Below, piece by piece: positions 45,432 to 53,200 of a stretch of 64,000 nt of DNA. The notes under the pieces are model-generated. The model had not been told where the DNA came from and made no database searches. It worked only from the letters and a program-made list of their open reading frames with translations. Position 1 is the first letter of the stretch; the number at the start of each line of letters is the position of its first letter. Source of the stretch: Chryseobacterium balustinum (GTDB lineage: Bacteria; Bacteroidota; Bacteroidia; Flavobacteriales; Weeksellaceae); assembly GCF_900168205.1 (NCBI RefSeq), contig NZ_FUZE01000001.1, forward strand, positions 1 through 64,000. The letters run 5' to 3'. The position numbers and the translations under genes were made by a program.

Positions 45432-46400
45432 ATGTCAGTAGTAGATTTGTCAAAACAGGTTGCATTAGGTATCGATATCGGTGGAACCAATACAAAATTT
45501 GGTCTCGTAAATCACAGAGGAGAAATCCTGATTAAAGGTTCTTTGCCGACCGACCAATACAGCACACCTGAAGCATTTGTTGATGCTCTTCATGAGCAGA
45601 TTCAACCCATGATCGATGAGCATTGTGAAGGAAAAAAGATTGAAGGTATAGGTGTAGGTGCTCCCAATGCAAACTACTACAGAGGAACTATAGAATTGGC
45701 TCCGAACCTTCCTTGGAAAGGAGTGATCAACTTCGCCGACTTAATGACTGCGAAATTCAACAGCCCTTGCAAAATGACCAATGATGCTAATGCTGCGGCT
45801 TTAGGCGAAATGATGTATGGCGCAGCAAGAGGCATGAAAGACTTTATCATGATTACTTTGGGAACCGGTGTAGGAAGCGGAATTGTTTCCGGAGGACATT
45901 TAATTTACGGTCACGACGGTTTTGCAGGAGAACTAGGTCACACCATTGTAAAACCAGGCGGCAGAAAACATTGGAGTACCGGTTCTGAAGGAAGCCTAGA
46001 AGCTTATGCTTCAGCGACAGGAATTGCCATTACCGCAAAAAAAATGAGAGCAGAATTCCCGGATTCGATGCTTAATCAATATCCGGAAGAAGCAATCAAT
46101 TCTAAAACGGTACACGAATGTGCATTAAAAGAAGATCCTGTAGCGGTTGAGGTTTTCAGATATACCGGTCAGAAATTGGGTGAAGCTTTGGCAAATTTTG
46201 TAATGTTTTCTTCACCCGAAGCTATTCTATTATTCGGAGGAGTAATAAAAGCTGGAGATTTCATTTTAAAACCCGCAAAACTTCACATGGAAAGAAACCT
46301 TCTTCCTATTTTCAGAAGTAAAGTAAGATTGGTTTTCAGTGAACTGGATGAGGCAGATGCAGCCATTCTTGGCGCAAGCGCTTTAGTTTGGGAAAAATAA
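45432..46400 (+). CDS. ROK family sugar kinase (glucokinase-like)
   Basis: This 322-residue protein has the ASKHA phosphate loop GIDIGGTNTKFGLV near the N-terminus, NDANAAALGE (near residue 117), GTGVGSGIVSGG and LGHTIVKP. It should phosphorylate glucose or a related hexose with ATP. Unusually, the ROK zinc motif (CxCGxxGCxE) is replaced by HWSTGSEGSLE, so all its cysteines are absent, although His169 and the glycine frame remain. The rest of the fold is intact, so activity is likely. A hairpin (46424-46442) follows. Confidence 0.85.
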   Translation: MSVVDLSKQVALGIDIGGTNTKFGLVNHRGEILIKGSLPTDQYSTPEAFVDALHEQIQPMIDEHCEGKKIEGIGVGAPNANYYRGTIELAPNLPWKGVINFADLMTAKFNSPCKMTNDANAAALGEMMYGAARGMKDFIMITLGTGVGSGIVSGGHLIYGHDGFAGELGHTIVKPGGRKHWSTGSEGSLEAYASATGIAITAKKMRAEFPDSMLNQYPEEAINSKTVHECALKEDPVAVEVFRYTGQKLGEALANFVMFSSPEAILLFGGVIKAGDFILKPAKLHMERNLLPIFRSKVRLVFSELDEADAAILGASALVWEK

Positions 46401-46423
46401 TCTGAATTAAATTTAAAATATTG

Positions 46424-46450
46424 AGCATCCTTTTAGGGTGCTTTTTTTGT
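46424..46450 (+). terminator. Terminator after the ROK kinase
   Basis: AGCATCC (46424-46430) pairs with GGGTGCT (46436-46442, one wobble), followed by T7. Confidence 0.75.
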
Positions 46451-46789
46451 TTTAGCTCCTACAGATTACATGATTTTCACTGATTTTTTTAATTATTATG
46501 AAAAAAATTTTAGCCACGAATGCACGAATGCTCTTTTATATCTATTTAAAATATTCGTGTATTCGTGGCAAATAAATTTGTTGATTTTTCTTGGCCCAAT
46601 TAATTATAACATTTTCAAATTAGACTTTACCTTAAACACTTTGATGATTTGTGAAATCTATTGTTATCATTTATTCTTAAAGGCTAAAACCTTATTTAAA
46701 TGAAAAACTTTTTCATAATTTTGATTTCGTTTTTTCAGGCTTATTAAAGTTTTAAAAAGAGAATATTTAAACAAAACAATCAACTTAAA
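46451..46789. repeat. Repeat-like intergenic region before msrA
   Basis: No gene is supported in these 339 bp. It contains the inverted repeat GCCACGAATGCACGAAT (46513-46529) with ATTCGTGTATTCGTGGC (46553-46569), 17 bp with one mismatch and a 23-nt spacer. Just before it is an ACAGATTACATGATTTTCACTGAT stretch. Both look like dispersed palindromic elements that I recall as frequent in Flavobacteriia intergenic regions. The remainder is AT-rich. Confidence 0.5.
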
Positions 46790-47350
46790 ATGGATAAAAA
46801 TAATTTTCAGCAGATCACTTTTGGTGGTGGATGTTTTTGGTGTGTAGAAAGCTGTTTTAATATATTAAAAGGAGTAGAATCTGCTATTTCGGGCTATTCC
46901 GGTGGTCATAAAGATAATCCGACCTACGAGGAAGTTTGCACGGGAGAAACCGGTCACGCTGAAGTGGTACAGATTACTTATGATCCAGAAATTATTTCTT
47001 ACGAACAGTTAATGGATGTATTTTTTTTCCTTCACGACCCAACTCAACTCAACAGACAGGGTAATGACATCGGAACTCAGTATCGTTCTGTAATTTATTA
47101 TAAAGACGATGCTGAAAAGGCAAAAGCTGAAGAAGCTATCAAAACCTCGCAAGAATCAGGAAGATGGTCTGGAACTTATGTGACAGAATTAACCCCTTTT
47201 GAAAAATTCTGGCCAGCCGAACAATACCATCAAGGATATTATAATGAAAACCCGACACAACCTTATTGCAGCGCCGTAGTAGGTCCAAAGATTCAGAAGT
47301 TCAAAAAATATTTCGGAGAATTGGGAATGCTGACAACAGATTCACAGTAA
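46790..47350 (+). CDS. msrA: Peptide methionine sulfoxide reductase A
   Basis: This 186-residue protein has the MsrA active-site motif GCFWC (14-18), with the catalytic Cys15, and the segments SGYSGGHKDNPTYEEVCTGETGHAE, DPTQLNRQGNDIGTQYRS and QYHQGYYNENP. It reduces methionine-S-sulfoxide in proteins. There is no signal peptide, so it acts in the cytoplasm. No MsrB domain is fused. Confidence 0.95.
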   Translation: MDKNNFQQITFGGGCFWCVESCFNILKGVESAISGYSGGHKDNPTYEEVCTGETGHAEVVQITYDPEIISYEQLMDVFFFLHDPTQLNRQGNDIGTQYRSVIYYKDDAEKAKAEEAIKTSQESGRWSGTYVTELTPFEKFWPAEQYHQGYYNENPTQPYCSAVVGPKIQKFKKYFGELGMLTTDSQ

Positions 47351-47357
47351 AAAATAA

Positions 47358-47382
47358 AAGCGGAGATTTTTCTTCGCTTTTT
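47358..47382. terminator. Bidirectional terminator after msrA
   Basis: AAAGCGGAGA (47358-47367) pairs with TCTTCGCTTT (47371-47380, one wobble), with T-runs. It serves the convergent msrA and the next gene. Confidence 0.75.
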
Positions 47383-48180
47383 TTATTGCCCACCACCATA
47401 AGTATCTATCATATACTCTGTAGCAAACCTCAAGTCTTTTCCATTTTCAGGATTAGTTCCATCCATTGTAAAAAACTCAACATTTCCATTGTATTTAGAA
47501 TACCAAACTTTTCCGAAAGCTTTATCAACCGTTAAGGTATCTTTTCTGGTAATCATTTTAAAATACTTTAAGACGACAGTATCGAGAGGTTTTAAATCTT
47601 TATGTGGATCTTTATCGTCGCAATAAGCCACTCTATATTGGCTTTTATCCCAATACATACATTCTTTTTTCTTTTCAGGTACAGAACTTAAAAACCCAAA
47701 AGAAGAAGAACTTTCTTGATTATTTTTTTTATTCGATAAGTAAACATTCCCCGTCAGAAACAATGCTACAATAACAAAACCTGCAATTCCTAGGCTACTT
47801 TGCTTGGTAAGAAACTCAGGCATTTTTAAAATCGGTTTATTTATAATAGTTATCACCAAATTTGATAATGCTTGATGTATTTTATATTCAAAACTTTTCC
47901 AGCCAGAGCAATAATCATTAAAGCTTTCAAACCCTAAATATCTACTTAAATCATCTAATATTAAGGGTTTTATAGGATAATCACCTTCTTCTTTAACAAT
48001 TGTTTTATAATAATTTTCAAATGTTTTATAGCTTAAAGTGATCTTATATTCATCACGTAGTACTATTTCAAGATTCTTTAAAATCCCACTAAAAGATGTT
48101 TCAGGAGTTTCATTGGAAGCTTTTTCAAAAACATCCTCCAATAATTTTTTTCTCTCAGGTAAAAATTTGGACATACTCAT
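47383..48180 (-). CDS. Hypothetical single-span membrane protein, palindrome-controlled
   Basis: This 265-residue protein has an N-terminal soluble part (1-125) with small helices that resemble a regulatory or DNA-binding-like domain (SYKTFENYYKTIVKEEG, YLGFESFNDYC); one membrane helix (about 127-150); and a C-terminal periplasmic part with several Cys (KKECMYWDK, AYCDDKD). I recognise no named family. Its promoter carries the palindrome TTACGGTTTTCCGTAA, with the same spacing as the operon at 51260. It is thus probably controlled by the neighbouring kinase-regulator pair and may be its membrane partner. Confidence 0.7.
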   Translation of the reverse strand: MSMSKFLPERKKLLEDVFEKASNETPETSFSGILKNLEIVLRDEYKITLSYKTFENYYKTIVKEEGDYPIKPLILDDLSRYLGFESFNDYCSGWKSFEYKIHQALSNLVITIINKPILKMPEFLTKQSSLGIAGFVIVALFLTGNVYLSNKKNNQESSSSFGFLSSVPEKKKECMYWDKSQYRVAYCDDKDPHKDLKPLDTVVLKYFKMITRKDTLTVDKAFGKVWYSKYNGNVEFFTMDGTNPENGKDLRFATEYMIDTYGGGQ

Positions 48181-48193
48181 GGATTATTATTGC

Positions 48194-48239
48194 GAAAATT
48201 AAGAAATTTCAAATCAAACACCTTACGGTTTTCCGTAAG
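48194..48239 (-). promoter_or_regulatory. Palindrome-controlled promoter, minus strand
   Basis: CTTACGG-TTTT-CCGTAAG (48222-48239) is centred 29.5 bp from the first base of a minus-strand -7-like element TAATTTTC (48201 down to 48194). The centre-to-element distance is identical in the second copy at 51194-51238. A TTTGAAA stretch occurs between palindrome and -7 in both. Confidence 0.65.
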
Positions 48240-48384
48240 CTATCACTGGAAAAACTTTCCAAATTCTTTCCAAAAACTTTCTAACCCCTGCCTTCATTTC
48301 CGTTGCATCTTTGCATCAGAGATTAGTGAAAAACAAACAATTACAAAAACAAATTTACAAAACTGATTTCTAAAATCACCTTAT

Positions 48385-48452
48385 AAAACGGAAGAAAACT
48401 CCGGGTTGGGAAGCAGATGTTTCTCTTCCGTTTTTGAAGGTTTACTTCCCAA
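48385..48452 (+). ncRNA. Structured leader with long hairpin and possible pseudoknot
   Basis: AAAACGGAAGAAAAC (48385-48399) pairs with GTTTCTCTTCCGTTTT (48419-48434, one bulged C) as a stem of about 15 bp. TTGGGAAG in its loop (48406-48413) is complementary to CTTCCCAA just downstream (48445-48452), which would make a pseudoknot or a competing helix. A near-palindrome (48453-48476) follows. It lies 100-165 nt upstream of a small ORF. No known RNA family is recognised; it may be a cis-regulatory leader or an independent RNA. Confidence 0.5.
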
Positions 48453-48549
48453 AAATTTAGAAGCGCTTCGAAATTTAACGTGTACAGCTCGAGATCAAAG
48501 TATCTGCGAGAGGAAGAAAAACAATTTCAACTTCAAAAATTTAAAGGAA

Positions 48550-48744
48550 ATGATCCAATTAATATTAATGCTATTAGGCTTAGCATTCGGAAATAATAAT
48601 GCAAATACATCAAATTGTGATAACGGAAATACTGTAACTATCCAAAGCGGAGGAACGGGAATTAATCCAGGGACGGGAACTGATCCCGGTGATACAGGAG
48701 GAGACACAGGACATAAGCCTCCTACAATCATTCCTAAACCTTAA
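48550..48744 (+). CDS. Small Gly/Thr/Pro-rich hypothetical protein
   Basis: ATG 48550 is preceded by AAAGGAA and gives 64 residues; the frame is open further upstream, but that part runs through the structured leader. A short hydrophobic start (MIQLILMLLGLAFG) is followed by an Asn-rich segment and a Gly/Thr/Asp repeat (GTGINPGTGTDPGDTGGDTG) ending PPTIIPKP. It may be a small membrane-anchored or secreted peptide. Its own terminator (48753-48773) supports a real transcription unit. No family is recognised. Confidence 0.5.
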   Translation: MIQLILMLLGLAFGNNNANTSNCDNGNTVTIQSGGTGINPGTGTDPGDTGGDTGHKPPTIIPKP

Positions 48745-48752
48745 TAACTACA

Positions 48753-48780
48753 GGACAGATAATTTATCTGTCCTTTTTTT
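48753..48780 (+). terminator. Terminator after the small Gly-rich ORF
   Basis: A perfect 9-bp stem (GGACAGATA at 48753-48761 with TATCTGTCC at 48765-48773) with a 3-nt loop and T7. Confidence 0.9.
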
Positions 48781-48808
48781 GTAAATTTAGCGGCAAAACT
48801 AATTTATT

Positions 48809-50464
48809 GTGAAAATATATTATTCAATTTTATTAATCTTGATTATAAGTTGTAATAAATCTAATGATAACATCGTAGAAAAATCCCACACCAATATTTT
48901 TTATAATAAAGCAACAGAATACAGAGACAAAAAATTATTTGATTCAGCTTTTTTATATTACAACAATGCGAAAGAAGAATTTTCAAATGATAACGACACC
49001 ATTGGAATAGCAAAGTCTCTTATTAACATGTCTGTTATCATGTCTGATAAAGGTGATTTGTATGGTTCTATCGAAACAGCTATTGAAGCAAGAAAAATTT
49101 TGGTTAAGAAAGACAGCCTTTCAACAAGCCTTTTAGCATCAAATTTAAATACGCTAGCTATTTCATCAAAAGAATTAAGAAACTTTTCTGATGCAATTAA
49201 ATATTACGAAGAAGCAATAAATTTATCTAATGAGGAAAATCATCGCTTAGCTTATTTTAATAATATCGGTGATTCCTATCTTAAATTAGGGAAAACCGAA
49301 ACCGCTATTTTATATTTTCAAAAAGCCTTGAAAACCACAGATAGTATAGATTATGCAAGAGCATTGAATAATTTAGGCAAAGCAGAATATATCAGAAAAA
49401 ACAAATATTCAGCTTACAATAATTTAGAAAAAGCATTTTTTATAAGAAATAAGACAAAAGATGAATGGGGTTTAAACTCTAGTTTTGCTTCATTATCAGA
49501 TTTCTTTTTACATGAGAATAACAAAAGAAAATCTTTATTTTATGCTCATGAGATGTATAAAATTTCTAAAAAATTAAATAGCCCAGATGATCAAATTGAA
49601 GCACTTCAAAAACTAATTATTTTAGAAGAACCAGAATTTTCAAAAAGCTTTTTTAAAATTTATCAAAAGCTTAGTGATAGCATCCAAACTTCAAGAAGTA
49701 AAGCAAAAAATCAATTTGCCCTAATAAGATTTGATTCTGAAAAAAATAAAGCTGATAATCTCAAGTTACAAAAAGATAATACTGTGAAAGATTTTCAGAT
49801 TTACAGTACTTCTATTTTATCATTAATAGTAGCAGTTGTAGGAATAATATGGTATAGAAAAAGAAAACAAAGACTCCTACTAGAATCCGAAAACAAATTA
49901 AAAGAACAGCAACTTAAAACATCCAAAAAAGTACACGACGTCGTTGCCAACGGAATTTATCAGGTGATGACAAAAATTGAAAATCAAAATGATTTCAATA
50001 AAGAACAGGCACTTGATGAACTGGAATTTGTTTATGAAAAATCCAGAGATATTTCCTACGAAAACCCGGATTCTCATGATGAAAAATTCAATGAAAAAAT
50101 TTCAAAATTGGTAGCTTCTTTTAAAAATGATGAGATCAATACCTTTACCGTCGGAAATCAGGAAGAAACTTGGGAAAATGTTACAAAATCTACTCAAACA
50201 GAGATTTACCAGATTATTCGTGAGCTTTTGGTAAATATGAAAAAGCATAGTGAAGCCAATAACGTTGTTTTTAAGTTTGAAAAAATAAACAACCTCATCA
50301 ACATCAACTATGCTGATAACGGAATTGGAATTTCTGATGAATTAATTTTTAAAAATGGTTTATCAAATACGGTTTCCCGTATAGAAAACATCAACGGAAA
50401 AATTACTTTTGAAACCAAAACCGAAAAAGGATTGAAGGTCAATATTTCATTTCCAGTTTCTTAA
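48809..50464 (+). CDS. TPR-containing histidine kinase, lipoprotein-like start
   Basis: This 551-residue protein starts with GTG and a short lipoprotein-like signal (lipobox IISC, Cys15). About six TPR repeats (residues 28-280) form the periplasmic or sensing part, followed by a membrane helix at about 330-350 (STSILSLIVAVVGIIWYRKRK), a HisKA_3-type region with the phosphoacceptor His in KKVHDVVANGIYQVM (near 375), and a HATPase domain with N-box RELLVNMKKH and G1 DNGIGI. This plan is common in Bacteroidota. It is 10 nt upstream of a response regulator, its probable partner. Confidence 0.85.
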   Translation: MKIYYSILLILIISCNKSNDNIVEKSHTNIFYNKATEYRDKKLFDSAFLYYNNAKEEFSNDNDTIGIAKSLINMSVIMSDKGDLYGSIETAIEARKILVKKDSLSTSLLASNLNTLAISSKELRNFSDAIKYYEEAINLSNEENHRLAYFNNIGDSYLKLGKTETAILYFQKALKTTDSIDYARALNNLGKAEYIRKNKYSAYNNLEKAFFIRNKTKDEWGLNSSFASLSDFFLHENNKRKSLFYAHEMYKISKKLNSPDDQIEALQKLIILEEPEFSKSFFKIYQKLSDSIQTSRSKAKNQFALIRFDSEKNKADNLKLQKDNTVKDFQIYSTSILSLIVAVVGIIWYRKRKQRLLLESENKLKEQQLKTSKKVHDVVANGIYQVMTKIENQNDFNKEQALDELEFVYEKSRDISYENPDSHDEKFNEKISKLVASFKNDEINTFTVGNQEETWENVTKSTQTEIYQIIRELLVNMKKHSEANNVVFKFEKINNLININYADNGIGISDELIFKNGLSNTVSRIENINGKITFETKTEKGLKVNISFPVS

Positions 50465-50474
50465 AAAGATAACA

Positions 50475-51140
50475 ATGTTTAAAAAAATTCTAATTTCCGA
50501 AGACCACGAAAGCATCAATTTTTCAGTACAGAAAACTTTAGAAGACCTCAATTTTGATAATTTTGAGTATGTCTATTATTGTGATGACGCATTAGCAAAG
50601 GCACAAAAAGCCATTCGTGAAAAAAAACCTTATGATTTACTCATCACCGATCTTTATTATGAAGAAGATCATCATCCTCAAAAACTAAAAGACGGTCGCG
50701 AATTGATCTTTGCGATCCGACAAGAGCAACCGGATTTAAAAATTATTGTATTTTCTGCTGAGCACAAATCCGGAATAATCGATTCTCTTTTTAATGATTA
50801 CGGAATAAACGGCTATGTAAGAAAAGCAAGACACGATTCTAAAGAATTGAAAAAAGCAATTACATCAGTTTATAACAATGAAAATTATCTTTCACTTGAT
50901 CTTAAACAGGAGGTAAAAAAACTGAATAATTATGAGTTCACAACGTATGATATTACCTTAGTTTCTTTACTTTCTCAAGGCGTTTTACAAAAAAACATTC
51001 CGGTATTTCTACAAAACAACAATATAAAACCCAACAGTTTGAGCAGTATTGAAAAAAAACTCAATACTCTGAAAGAAGAGTTGGGAATAAGCAACAACGA
51101 ACAATTGGTTGCCTTCTGCAAAGATTTAGGAATTATATAG
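50475..51140 (+). CDS. Response regulator with C-terminal HTH
   Basis: This 221-residue protein has a receiver domain (1-135) with acidic pocket Asp10, phosphorylatable Asp59 (LLITDLYY) and a VFSAEHKSG segment. The C-terminal part (about 145-221: TYDITLVSLLSQGVLQKNIPVFLQ..EELGISNNEQLVAFCKDLGII) has the length and end pattern of LuxR/NarL-type HTH domains but is diverged. A strong terminator follows at 51162-51190. It is the obvious partner of the TPR kinase, and the candidate binder of the TTACGG palindromes on both sides; that binding is inferred. Confidence 0.85.
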   Translation: MFKKILISEDHESINFSVQKTLEDLNFDNFEYVYYCDDALAKAQKAIREKKPYDLLITDLYYEEDHHPQKLKDGRELIFAIRQEQPDLKIIVFSAEHKSGIIDSLFNDYGINGYVRKARHDSKELKKAITSVYNNENYLSLDLKQEVKKLNNYEFTTYDITLVSLLSQGVLQKNIPVFLQNNNIKPNSLSSIEKKLNTLKEELGISNNEQLVAFCKDLGII

Positions 51141-51161
51141 CTCCTTTTAATCAACTATTCT

Positions 51162-51190
51162 AAACCTTTCAATTTTTTGAAAGGTTTTTT
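51162..51190 (+). terminator. Terminator after the response regulator
   Basis: A perfect 11-bp stem (51162-51172 with 51177-51187) and 4-nt loop with T-run. It separates the kinase pair from the next operon. Confidence 0.85.
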
Positions 51191-51193
51191 CTT

Positions 51194-51238
51194 TTACGGT
51201 TTCCCGTAAGGATTGGTTTTGAAAGGTTTATACTTTTG
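51194..51238 (+). promoter_or_regulatory. Palindrome-controlled promoter of the six-gene operon
   Basis: TTACGG-TTTC-CCGTAA (51194-51209) is followed by the -7 element TACTTTTG (51231-51238); centre-to-element distance 29.5 bp, as in the minus-strand copy near 48230. A palindrome at about -41 from the start site is typical of an activator site. Confidence 0.7.
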
Positions 51239-51259
51239 GAGTATTAAACAAAAACAATC

Positions 51260-51526
51260 ATGGAATATAAAGTAATCCCGTTTGTTGCAACTGCAAAACA
51301 ACAAAACATAAGTTCAAGTATTATCGCTCAACAATTAGAAAGTTTAATAAAGGATCAATCTCAATTAGGTTGGAAATATTTGAGACTGGAAAGTGTTTCA
51401 ACTTACATTCAACCAGTAGAAGGTTGTTTTGGAATCGGTCAGCAAAAACCTGGATATATGACATCGTATCAAGTAGCTGTTTTTACAAAAGAAACAAATG
51501 AAATATCTTCTACTATTAATCATTAA
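51260..51526 (+). CDS. Small hypothetical protein (DUF4177-like)
   Basis: This 88-residue soluble protein begins MEYKVIPFVAT and has a central GWKYLRLESVSTY segment, which resembles the small DUF4177-type proteins (start YKV, then a Trp and a basic-aromatic segment). The match is weak. A GCFGIGQQKPGYMTSYQVAVF stretch follows. It is the first gene of the palindrome-controlled operon and overlaps the next start by 29 nt, suggesting coupled translation. Confidence 0.6.
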   Translation: MEYKVIPFVATAKQQNISSSIIAQQLESLIKDQSQLGWKYLRLESVSTYIQPVEGCFGIGQQKPGYMTSYQVAVFTKETNEISSTINH

Positions 51527-51782
51527 ATCTTATTGGTTTATAATTCCTGCTTCAAAAAGAAGAAAGTGCATTTTCAGAAAAAGTTGTTCAAAACATGTTT
51601 ATGAAGAAACAATAAGTAAAGGAATTATTTCAGGATTAAAAGCTCTTAAATATAGATTTGAAAATTGTAGATCAGGAGCTCAAATTTTTGAAAACCCAAT
51701 AACAGGAAAATTTCAAATCATTTTACTAAACAACCAAATTCTTGATGAAAAAGAAATTTCAGAAAGATTTATAAAAAAATAA
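51498..51782 (+). CDS. YidD-like protein
   Basis: This 94-residue protein has the YidD (membrane insertion efficiency factor) plan: a short hydrophobic N-terminus (MKYLLLLIIKSYWFIIPAS), then CIFRKSCSKHVYEETISKGIISGLKALKYRF, which matches the C-F-x-P-x-C-S-x-Y pattern and the HGxxxGxxLxxxRi segment, and a third Cys in ENCRSGAQIF. The residue Pro of the standard CRFxPTCS is missing. YidD normally sits beside rnpA and YidC; here it is inside an accessory operon, so it may be a specialised paralog. Start at 51498 overlaps the preceding gene. Confidence 0.7.
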   Translation: MKYLLLLIIKSYWFIIPASKRRKCIFRKSCSKHVYEETISKGIISGLKALKYRFENCRSGAQIFENPITGKFQIILLNNQILDEKEISERFIKK

Positions 51783-51787
51783 CAATC

Positions 51788-52120
51788 ATGGGAAAATTTA
51801 CGATCAGCAAAAGAAAAAATGATGAATATCAATTTAATCTGAAAGCCGGAAACGGTGAAATTATTTTAACGAGCGAAGGCTACACTACAAAAGCAAACTG
51901 CCATAAAGGAATTGAATCTGTAAGAATCAATTCACAGGATGATTCAAGATACGACAGAAGAGTTGCTGTAAACGAAAAAGATTACTTTGTCTTGAAAGCA
52001 AGAAACGGTGAAATCATTGGAAAAAGCCAGTATTACAGTTCAAAATCGAGCATGGAAATCGGAATTGCTTCTGTAAAAATCAATACACCAACTGCCGAAA
52101 TCGTTGATAAAACTCTTTAA
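51788..52120 (+). CDS. YegP family (DUF1508) protein
   Basis: This 110-residue protein contains two DUF1508 repeats, about 3-48 and 52-100, each with FxLKAxNGEII(L/G)xS..Y.SK......GI.SVKINT. YegP-type proteins are small and cytoplasmic, and their function is unknown. It starts 5 nt after the YidD-like gene and precedes the nuclease gene by 10 nt. Confidence 0.88.
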   Translation: MGKFTISKRKNDEYQFNLKAGNGEIILTSEGYTTKANCHKGIESVRINSQDDSRYDRRVAVNEKDYFVLKARNGEIIGKSQYYSSKSSMEIGIASVKINTPTAEIVDKTL

Positions 52121-52130
52121 CAATAACATT

Positions 52131-53198
52131 ATGGATCTTAAAATTAAACTTGAACAATTACATCAAAAAGTGGTAGGCCTAAAAGAGCAGATCAGCACAG
52201 AAGAAGCCACCAAAAACGCTTTTGTAATGCCTTTTATACAAATTTTGGGTTATGATATTTTCAATCCTACAGAAGTTGTTCCGGAGCATGTTTGTGATAT
52301 TGGAACTAAGAAAGGTGAAAAAGTAGATTACGTCATCAAAAATAATGACGAGCCCATTTTCATTATCGAATGCAAACACTGGAAAGAAAGTGCAGATGCA
52401 CACAATTCTCAGCTTCACAGATATTACCATGTTTCGAAAACGAGATTCGGAGTTCTTACCAACGGGATTGTCTACAACTTCTATACAGATCTTGAGAAAC
52501 CCAATATCATGGATGAAAAACCTTTTTTCACCATTAATATTGAAGATATAAAAGACAGTTCTATTAAAATTCTGGAAAGTTTTACCAAAAAAGACTACAA
52601 TCTCGAAAGTATTCTGGATTCTGCAGAAGCATTAAAATATATCAAAGCCATCAGAAAAGAGTTTGAAAAAGAGATTGAAAACCCTTCTGATGAATTGGTC
52701 AAGCTATTGGTCAACCGTTTTTTTGAGAAGCCTTTAACGGCAAACCGAATGATTTCGTTTAAAGAATACGCCAAAAAAGCGTTAACAACTTCCATTAATG
52801 AATCGATCAGTTTCAGACTAAAATCTGCATTAAGCATTAATGAGCAAATTGAAAAGCAGGATGATGATATAAAAACCTCGCAACCAATTGATGAGAATAA
52901 TGATTCTAAAATTGTAACTACAGAAGAAGAGTTGGAAGGTTTTCAAATTGTGAAAGCTATTTTAAGAGAAAAAATTCCTTCTTCAAGGATTGCTTATAGA
53001 GATACTTTATCCTATTTCGGGATTTTACTGGACGATAACAATCGAAAACCACTTTGCAGATTACATTTTAATACCGCAAATAAATATCTCGAAACATTCC
53101 ATAACGGAAAAGATGCCGGAGAAAAGATTTTACTGAATAATCTTGATGAGATATATAATTACAAGGCAGAACTTCTGAAAACATTAGAAAATTACTAA
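52131..53198 (+). CDS. HsdR N-terminal domain nuclease (stand-alone)
   Basis: ATG 52131 is preferred (355 residues); the frame opens earlier only through TTG. The N-terminal region (about 25-150) matches the type I restriction enzyme HsdR N-terminal domain: FVMPFIQILGYDIFNPTEVVPE, and the PD-(D/E)xK core with Asp66 (EKVDY), Glu80 and Lys82 (IIECKHW). There is no helicase domain and no HsdM/HsdS nearby. The C-terminal half is helical, with a second globular part (VTTEEELEGFQIVKAILREKI). It is a likely DNA endonuclease of the Mrr-like kind or a degenerate relative. Confidence 0.8.
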   Translation: MDLKIKLEQLHQKVVGLKEQISTEEATKNAFVMPFIQILGYDIFNPTEVVPEHVCDIGTKKGEKVDYVIKNNDEPIFIIECKHWKESADAHNSQLHRYYHVSKTRFGVLTNGIVYNFYTDLEKPNIMDEKPFFTINIEDIKDSSIKILESFTKKDYNLESILDSAEALKYIKAIRKEFEKEIENPSDELVKLLVNRFFEKPLTANRMISFKEYAKKALTTSINESISFRLKSALSINEQIEKQDDDIKTSQPIDENNDSKIVTTEEELEGFQIVKAILREKIPSSRIAYRDTLSYFGILLDDNNRKPLCRLHFNTANKYLETFHNGKDAGEKILLNNLDEIYNYKAELLKTLENY

Positions 53199-53200
53199 TC

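Noticed and set aside
46470..46703. 77-residue frame in the gap before msrA
   Set aside because: It runs through the inverted repeat and an AT-rich stretch; residues are low-complexity and resemble no protein.
48406..48549. Upstream extension of the small Gly/Pro-rich ORF
   Set aside because: It crosses the structured leader, and the ATG at 48550 is preceded by a purine-rich site and starts a hydrophobic segment.
52179..52430. Minus-strand frame inside the nuclease gene
   Set aside because: Antisense shadow of a gene with clear PD-(D/E)xK residues.
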